19,575 bases of DNA. Source: Chloroflexota bacterium (lineage in GTDB: Bacteria > Chloroflexota > Anaerolineae > JAADDB01). The translations under genes and the position numbers were made by a program. The notes under the pieces were generated by a model that worked only from the letters and a program-made list of their open reading frames with translations, did no database searches and was not told where the DNA came from. Each line of letters starts with the position of its first letter. Positions within the stretch are counted from its first letter, which is position 1. The stretch is from the NCBI GenBank assembly GCA_013154135.1, contig JAADDB010000103.1:1-19575 (forward strand). Direction: 5' to 3'. Below are positions 15,178-19,575 of the stretch, in pieces.

Positions 15178-15756
15178 GTGAACCAAAGGACAAAGGGCAG
15201 ATCCGTGGCAGCCGACGTCGCAGAGCGTGGCGTTCTCGAACGCGCTAAAGCCCTGGATACAAGGGCATTAGAACGGATATACGATCAATACTCCGATCGT
15301 ATCTACCGCTACATCTATCACCGGGTGGGTGATCCCGATGTGGCGGAGGATCTGACTGCCCTAACTTTCACCAAGATGCTGGAGGCCATTCATAGTGGCA
15401 AGGAGTGGCGCACCTCATTTTCTGGATGGCTGTACCGGATTGCTCACAATGTGGTGGTGGACCACTATAGAAAGAAGGGGCGGGCCCAACAAGTATCCCT
15501 GGACACGGGCCTGCCCCTTCGCGCGGAGAAGGCCGACCCCTTTCAAGCTGCTGCCAAGTCACTCCAGGTGGAGGCTTTACGCGAAGCCATCAATCAACTC
15601 ACCCCCGAACAGGCGGATGTCATTGTCATGCGCTTTCTCGAGGGGTATAGCATCGCAGAAGTGGCAGAGCGATTGGGCAAAACAGAGGGCGCGGTGAAAG
15701 CTCTGCAATTTCGCGCGATCGAACGCTTACGCCGGTTAATGAAGGACGCAGCGTGA
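15178..15756 (+). CDS. ECF-type RNA polymerase sigma factor
   Basis: 192 residues from the GTG at 15178, or 183 from the GTG at 15205. The second has AAAGGG seven bases upstream, and a possible -10 (TATATA, 15171-15176) touches the first, so 15205 may be the true start. Region 2 spans LERIYDQYSDRIYRYIYHRVGD through AEDLTALTFTKMLE to SGWLYRIAHNVVVDHYRKKGR (core-binding and -10 recognition). Region 4 spans INQLTPEQADVIVMRFLEGYS through IAEVAERLGKTEGAVKALQFRAIERL, a helix-turn-helix for -35 recognition. Sigma regions 1 and 3 are absent, as in ECF factors. It overlaps the next gene by four bases (GTGA), a layout typical of sigma/anti-sigma pairs. Confidence 0.92.
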   Translation: MNQRTKGRSVAADVAERGVLERAKALDTRALERIYDQYSDRIYRYIYHRVGDPDVAEDLTALTFTKMLEAIHSGKEWRTSFSGWLYRIAHNVVVDHYRKKGRAQQVSLDTGLPLRAEKADPFQAAAKSLQVEALREAINQLTPEQADVIVMRFLEGYSIAEVAERLGKTEGAVKALQFRAIERLRRLMKDAA

Positions 15757-17714
15757 ACAAGCATCGGGATGTAGAGGACCTATTTGAGAAAGCCGTTGAA
15801 GCGTTAGAAGCCGGCCAACCGCCGGAAGAGATCCTCGCGGCTTTCTCTCCCGAGGAGGCCGAGGAGTTAGCGCCGTTGTTGGAGGTGGTGGCTGCGCTGG
15901 ACGCGTTCCCACCGCCGCCACCGCGCGATCCCGCGCGCGTGGCCGCGGGCAAACAGGCCTTCTTGGCCCAGGCCGAAGCGCTGCGCGCCACTGCCCAGCC
16001 CGCGCAACCTCACCCCCTCACCCGCTGGTGGAAGGCCCTGCGCGAGGAGTGGGCCCGCTGGCTCACCCCCGCACCGCGCTCCTGGCAGCGCGCGTTCGTC
16101 ACCATCGCCCTCGTGCTCATCGTCTTGGTCCTGGGCCGCACAACCTTTGTCATGGCTTCCCAAAGCCTGCCCGGTGACCCCCTCTACCCGGTCAAGCGCA
16201 CGGTCGAACGCATCTCCCTGGCCATCACCCTGTCCGAAGAGAAACGGGAACTCAAACAACTGGAATACCTCCAGCGTCGATGGGAGGAAGTCCGCCGCGT
16301 TCTCGAGGAAGGACGCCAGGTTCCCACGTTGGAATTCGGTGGCCCCCTGTTGGAGATCCGGGGGAACTACTGGCGTGTGGCCGGATATGATGTGTACGTG
16401 CCCGGAGGGACACGGGTGCAAGGTCAACCCAAGGTGGGCAAATGGGTGATCGTCCGCGCCACCGCGCCCGGGGATGGGCGCCTCATCGCCCGCGAGGTGA
16501 CCGTCCTGGACGAGCCGCCCGTCGCGCCCGGCGTGGTCCCTGTGCCCATTATCTTCGCCACCGCGACGCCCACGCCGACACCCACTTCCACGCCCACGTT
16601 CACGCGGACCGCGACCGCGACGCCTACGCCGACGCCCACCGCGACGCCCACGTTCACGCCCCAACCGACGGCTACGCCCACGGATACGCCCACACCCACC
16701 GCGACCGCGACGGCTACGTCCACGCCCACACCCACCGCGACCGCGACGGCTTCTCCCACGCCGACGCCCACGCCGACCAACCATTGGTCGCCTCCCATCC
16801 AGTTCTACGGCATCATCCAGGTCATCAACGGCAACACGTGGACGGTGAGCAACCACATCCTGGACGTCTCCCACGCGACCATTGACGAAAGCAAAGGTCC
16901 CGCGACAGTGGGGTCGGAAGTCTTTGTCGTGGCCCACGAGGAGGATGGCCACCTGGTCGCGGACAACATCACCGTCATCTGGTCCCGCCCCGCAGGCCCG
17001 CTTCGCTACAGCATCACGGGCATCGTGGAGGGCATCAACGGACAAGTGTGGCAAGTGCGCACGTCCAACGGGACGATGAGCATCTACGTGCCCGAGAACA
17101 CGCCCATTGACGGGAGCGTGTACGTGGGTGCGTATGTCACCATCCAGGTCGCGGAGTACGTGGATCGCATCGAAGCAGAGCACGTCACCGTTCACCAACA
17201 GAACGTCTACGAGTTCATCGCCACCATAGATATGGTGACCGAGGACACGGTGGTCATTGCGGGGCAAAGCATTCACTACGACGCGTCCACGGATGTGCAG
17301 GGTACCTTGGCCGCGGGGAGTGTGGCCCACGTGCGAGTGGTCCAACTGCCGGATGGGACCTATTATGCCCTGTCCATCTGGGTGCTGGCGACCCCGACCC
17401 CCACACCCACGCCCACACCCACACCCATGCCGACGCCCACACCGACCGTCACGCCCACGCCGACGCAAGGGGTCACTCCCACCCCTACTGTGGTCCCATC
17501 CCCCACGGAGACCGCGACGCCCACGCCCACACCTTCACCTGAGACGCCCCCGGCCACGTCCACACCTTCAACAGGTGAACCCCCCACATCCACACCGACG
17601 CCGACTGTAGCAACCGAACCCGGGGCCAACACACCTTCTCCCCCACAGCCCCGTCCAACCGACCCGAAAGAAAGTCCACGCCCACCCTTCTTGCCGTGGC
17701 CTCCGGCCCGGTAA
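15753..17714 (+). CDS. Probable anti-sigma/membrane protein with DUF5667- and DUF5666-like regions
   Basis: 653 residues from a GTG overlapping the sigma stop, with AAGGA six bases upstream. Residues 1-110 are cytosolic and acidic (EILAAFSPEEAEELAPLLEV) and could bind the sigma factor. A single transmembrane helix lies at about 113-135 (FVTIALVLIVLVLGRTTFVM). The segment SQSLPGDPLYPVKRTVERI just after it is the hallmark of DUF5667. Beta-rich DUF5666-like units occur at about 195-255, 349-410, 416-480 and 486-546. TP-rich linkers lie at about 268-346 and from 547 on, ending RPPFLPWPPAR. The layout suggests an envelope sensor that holds the sigma factor at the membrane. It has no ZAS zinc motif, so the anti-sigma role is inferred from coupling and topology. 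Confidence 0.8.
   Translation: MNKHRDVEDLFEKAVEALEAGQPPEEILAAFSPEEAEELAPLLEVVAALDAFPPPPPRDPARVAAGKQAFLAQAEALRATAQPAQPHPLTRWWKALREEWARWLTPAPRSWQRAFVTIALVLIVLVLGRTTFVMASQSLPGDPLYPVKRTVERISLAITLSEEKRELKQLEYLQRRWEEVRRVLEEGRQVPTLEFGGPLLEIRGNYWRVAGYDVYVPGGTRVQGQPKVGKWVIVRATAPGDGRLIAREVTVLDEPPVAPGVVPVPIIFATATPTPTPTSTPTFTRTATATPTPTPTATPTFTPQPTATPTDTPTPTATATATSTPTPTATATASPTPTPTPTNHWSPPIQFYGIIQVINGNTWTVSNHILDVSHATIDESKGPATVGSEVFVVAHEEDGHLVADNITVIWSRPAGPLRYSITGIVEGINGQVWQVRTSNGTMSIYVPENTPIDGSVYVGAYVTIQVAEYVDRIEAEHVTVHQQNVYEFIATIDMVTEDTVVIAGQSIHYDASTDVQGTLAAGSVAHVRVVQLPDGTYYALSIWVLATPTPTPTPTPTPMPTPTPTVTPTPTQGVTPTPTVVPSPTETATPTPTPSPETPPATSTPSTGEPPTSTPTPTVATEPGANTPSPPQPRPTDPKESPRPPFLPWPPAR
16555..16790 (+). 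repeat. Low-complexity TP-linker DNA in the anti-sigma gene
   Basis: Near-tandem ACGCCCACGCCGACG-type DNA encodes the first Thr-Pro-Ala-Thr linker; a second tract lies at about 17388-17640. They mirror the linkers of the giant secreted protein on the other strand, so the window holds long inverted stretches of similar low-complexity DNA. Confidence 0.7.
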
Positions 17715-17970
17715 TTGCGTTGATCCTTATGAGGCATATAGACCGGTACAACGTATAAGCTCTGAACCTGTGGTACTAGGTTTCCCATCCCCCAACTGTA
17801 GGAGGAAGGAAGTCCTCCGGTGGAGAGGACTCGAACGCACCCGTTGAGTGAGACGAGGGTATGACTGCGGATGACAACGGATGGATGACCATGGACGGAG
17901 GTGGCTTCGGACATGGCTATCATTTCTAAGTCTTGACGGGGTTCCTCCGGAAAAAACGACACCCGCGATA
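17715..17970. other. Spacer without a convincing gene
   Basis: It contains a hairpin AGTCCTC/GAGGACT (17811-17817 with 17825-17831, 7-nt loop), a nearby GGAGGA/TCCTCC pair, and a 22-codon ATG ORF (17861-17929) with a glycine-rich end (GGGFGHGYHF) but poor ribosome-binding sequence. I see no RNA family that I can name. Confidence 0.5.
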
Positions 17971-17971
17971 T

Positions 17972-18000
17972 TTGTCAATTTTGCGCACGTGTAATATCAT
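17972..18000 (+). promoter_or_regulatory. Near-consensus promoter of the propeller gene
   Basis: TTGTCA (17972-17977) and TATCAT (17995-18000) are exactly 17 bases apart, each matching five of six consensus positions. A start near 18007 leaves a leader of about 85 bases before the ATG at 18093. The -10 box lies within the palindrome at 17989-18007. Confidence 0.65.
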
Positions 18001-18007
18001 ATTACAC
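17989..18007. promoter_or_regulatory. Perfect 19-bp palindrome, probable operator
   Basis: GTGTAATAT-C-ATATTACAC is a perfect 9-1-9 inverted repeat covering the -10 box and the likely transcription start. That position suits a repressor. The 9-1-9 form and TAAT/ATTA core recall Fur-family (7-1-7 or 9-1-9) boxes, and TetR-type operators are also possible; the regulator cannot be named. Confidence 0.6.
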
Positions 18008-18092
18008 TTCCTGGGTGGAAATCGTGATTTCACGCCTTTTTAGTCAATGGGGCCGTTGGACAACGCAGCTTACACAGACGCACGGTGGAAGA

Positions 18093-19325
18093 ATGAAACA
18101 AACACGCGCCTATTGGGGTCATCGAGACAAAATCATCGCAGCCATTGCCCTCTTCCTCCTAGGCGTGGTTGCCGGCATGCTGCGCCATACAACCGCAGTG
18201 GCCGATGCTCTATCCTTGCCCTCCTCTCGTCCGGCCATCCAATCCGGTTTTTCTCGTCGTGTATGGGTGGGCGAACCACAACTGTTGGGTTATTTTGAAC
18301 ACCCGGCAGATGTCCAGGTCTTAGCCCTTCCTTCTGGTGCCGTCCATGTGGTGTGGGAGGATGGTGGTTGGATTTATCATGCCTGGCAGGAGCCGGACGG
18401 CGTGTGGCATGCGCCCACGCGCATTTTCTTCGGCATTACCCCCGCGGTGGCCTTTGACCAGGACAATGTGATCCACATGGTGTTCGTGGCCAAGGTGGTG
18501 GGCAATTACGAGATCTATTACACGTCCTTCCGGGATGGCCACTGGTCCTGGCCACGTCCTATTTCCTTCACCCCGGGCGCGTCGTATAGTCCCCGATTGG
18601 CCGTTACCATCTCCCCGAAGGGGGAGCTCCACGTGGTGTGGAATGACACGAGCAAGGGGCGGGATATCATTTATCACGCGGTCTTTGACCACGACCGGAA
18701 CATCTGGCTGAACGCTCCTCTCCCCAGCGCCCGAGGCAAGTCCCCCATTATTTATGTGGACCGCGAGGGCACGTTCCACGTGGTGTGGCAAGGCCCCGAT
18801 GCCGACGGTGTCCGCAATGTGTTTTACATGTACTGTCAGGGCGGGAGATGGGCGCTCCCGCGCAATGTCAGTCACTCCACCCATCCCAGCACCGGCGCGC
18901 AGAGTGTGCTGGACAGTCAGGAGAACATCCACATTGTGTGGAAGGAGATGACGTACGCGGGGAACGCGATGTATTACACTGTCGGGCGGGGGGATCACTG
19001 GCTACGTCCGGAGCGCATCACTGTAGGGCATGTGGACCATGTGGGGGTGGCCACGAGCGAACACGGGCATTTTGTCCACATTTGGTGGTATGACGGGGAG
19101 ACTTGGTGGGAACAGTGGCGGCCTGTGAACGCGCCTGCTTGGTCCGCGAGGATCCCCTTAACTCAGCAGACGGCCGCGCAGATTTACATCCGCTTTGCTT
19201 TGGAAAACGACGAACGCCTGCGGGCTATTTGGAATATTCAGACTTCTAACGGCACGGAAGTGTGGTACGGTGAAGCTTCAACCCCGGTGCGTCAGAAGTT
19301 CCGTTTCCCCTATATGCTCCATTGA
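18093..19325 (+). CDS. Secreted beta-propeller-like protein
   Basis: 410 residues from the ATG at 18093 (GGTGGAAG upstream). A GTG at 18015 would add 26 residues but would sit only about eight bases from the predicted transcription start. Residues 7-32 form a signal peptide or anchor (IIAAIALFLLGVVAGM). The mature part has about six similar beta-rich repeats built around (H)(V)VW(E/N/Q/K) followed by an aromatic (I)YY/YHA segment: VHVVWEDGGWIYHAW, IHMVFVAKVVGNYEIYYTSF, LHVVWNDTSKGRDIIYHAVF, FHVVWQGPDADGVRNVFYMY, IHIVWKEMTYAGNAMYYTVG and VHIWWYDGETWWEQW. These resemble BNR/sialidase-type propeller blades, but the Asp-box is not clear, so catalysis is not implied. It has one Cys in the mature part. 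Function is unknown; binding of envelope or extracellular glycans is a guess. Confidence 0.8.
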   Translation: MKQTRAYWGHRDKIIAAIALFLLGVVAGMLRHTTAVADALSLPSSRPAIQSGFSRRVWVGEPQLLGYFEHPADVQVLALPSGAVHVVWEDGGWIYHAWQEPDGVWHAPTRIFFGITPAVAFDQDNVIHMVFVAKVVGNYEIYYTSFRDGHWSWPRPISFTPGASYSPRLAVTISPKGELHVVWNDTSKGRDIIYHAVFDHDRNIWLNAPLPSARGKSPIIYVDREGTFHVVWQGPDADGVRNVFYMYCQGGRWALPRNVSHSTHPSTGAQSVLDSQENIHIVWKEMTYAGNAMYYTVGRGDHWLRPERITVGHVDHVGVATSEHGHFVHIWWYDGETWWEQWRPVNAPAWSARIPLTQQTAAQIYIRFALENDERLRAIWNIQTSNGTEVWYGEASTPVRQKFRFPYMLH

Positions 19326-19575
19326 TTGGGCTTTGGCTCGGCTTCCCCGGCTGACCGACAAGATGTGGTAGCCCCTTGGCCGCGGTGTGCGATCGGCCAG
19401 GGAGTAACGAGTAACGATTAACGATTGACGATTAAGGCGGGCGCACGGCCGTGCGTCCCTACCGTTCGTGTAGGGCGATGTGTAGTCATGTCTACCTACC
19501 CGTGCCCGGTTGACGGACGAAACTCGGTCGCACCCCGGCGGCGGACGGGTCCGAGCCTTGGCGGGGTTCCGGCGT
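19326..19575. repeat. Repeat-filled spacer at the right edge
   Basis: It contains a hairpin CCTTGGCCG/CGGCCAGGG (19374-19382 with 19394-19402, no T-run), a heptamer array (19402-19436), a perfect 14-bp palindrome CGCACGGCCGTGCG (19442-19455), the CCCTACCGTTCGTG element shared with the window start (19457-19490), and an inverted, truncated copy of the ftsY-prfB spacer element (about 19510-19575, core at 19541-19554). No gene is seen. Confidence 0.75.

Noticed and set aside
15867..17468. 533-codon minus-strand open frame opposite the anti-sigma gene
   Set aside because: Its product is an Arg/Gly-rich mirror of the TP linkers; the plus strand has a coupled start and a recognisable membrane protein.
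17820..17850. tRNA-like T-loop on the minus strand (GTGCGTTCGAGTCC)
   Set aside because: The flanking bases do not form a T-stem, and no anticodon or acceptor arms can be drawn around it.

Overview
The window reads as a chromosomal segment from a high-GC, probably thermophilic member of the Chloroflexota; the class cannot be settled from sequence alone. The clues are two proteins with very long Thr-Pro linkers, a sigma factor coupled to a membrane protein that combines DUF5667-like and DUF5666-like regions, DNRLRE modules on a secreted glycosidase-like protein, and gene-poor spacers packed with short dispersed repeats. No tRNA, rRNA or CRISPR array was found.

The left part (about 0.37-11.6 kb) is on the minus strand. 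A PPOX-type FMN-binding protein and a SAM methyltransferase overlap by 19 bases. Upstream of them lies a 5.1 kb gene for a secreted protein of about 1,700 residues: a TIM-barrel-like glycosidase domain, four DNRLRE modules and one CBM9-like module joined by TP-rich linkers. It has a good promoter. A greA-lysS-GH57 operon follows, with almost no spacing between lysS and the GH57 gene.

Between the giant gene and the GH57 operon sits a compact segment of about 380 bp (6930-7310). Its ends are near-perfect 40-bp inverted repeats that extend, more loosely, to about 61 bp. An orphan 107-codon ORF fills it, and a 13-bp-arm hairpin lies inside. It looks like an undescribed miniature mobile element and is the strongest novelty candidate here.

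The right part (about 11.8-19.3 kb) is on the plus strand: ftsY, prfB with its classical programmed +1 frameshift, a CDP-alcohol phosphatidyltransferase gene, an ECF-like sigma factor coupled through a GTGA overlap to a probable anti-sigma/membrane protein, and a secreted beta-propeller-like protein. The last gene has a near-consensus promoter whose -10 box lies inside a perfect 19-bp palindrome. greA and ftsY are divergent, each with a plausible promoter.

Three repeat families occupy the spacers. One is a degenerate heptamer array (units such as GAGTAAC, GATTGAC, GATTAAC) at seven sites. The second is a hairpin-plus-GCGGACCCGTCCGC element, present twice between ftsY and prfB and once, inverted and cut off, at the right edge. 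The third is a CCCTACCGTTCGTG element found at both window ends.

Functionally the window mixes housekeeping information processing (tRNA charging, transcript cleavage, termination, membrane targeting) with polysaccharide handling (GH57, secreted glycosidase-like protein) and envelope regulation (sigma/anti-sigma, secreted propeller).
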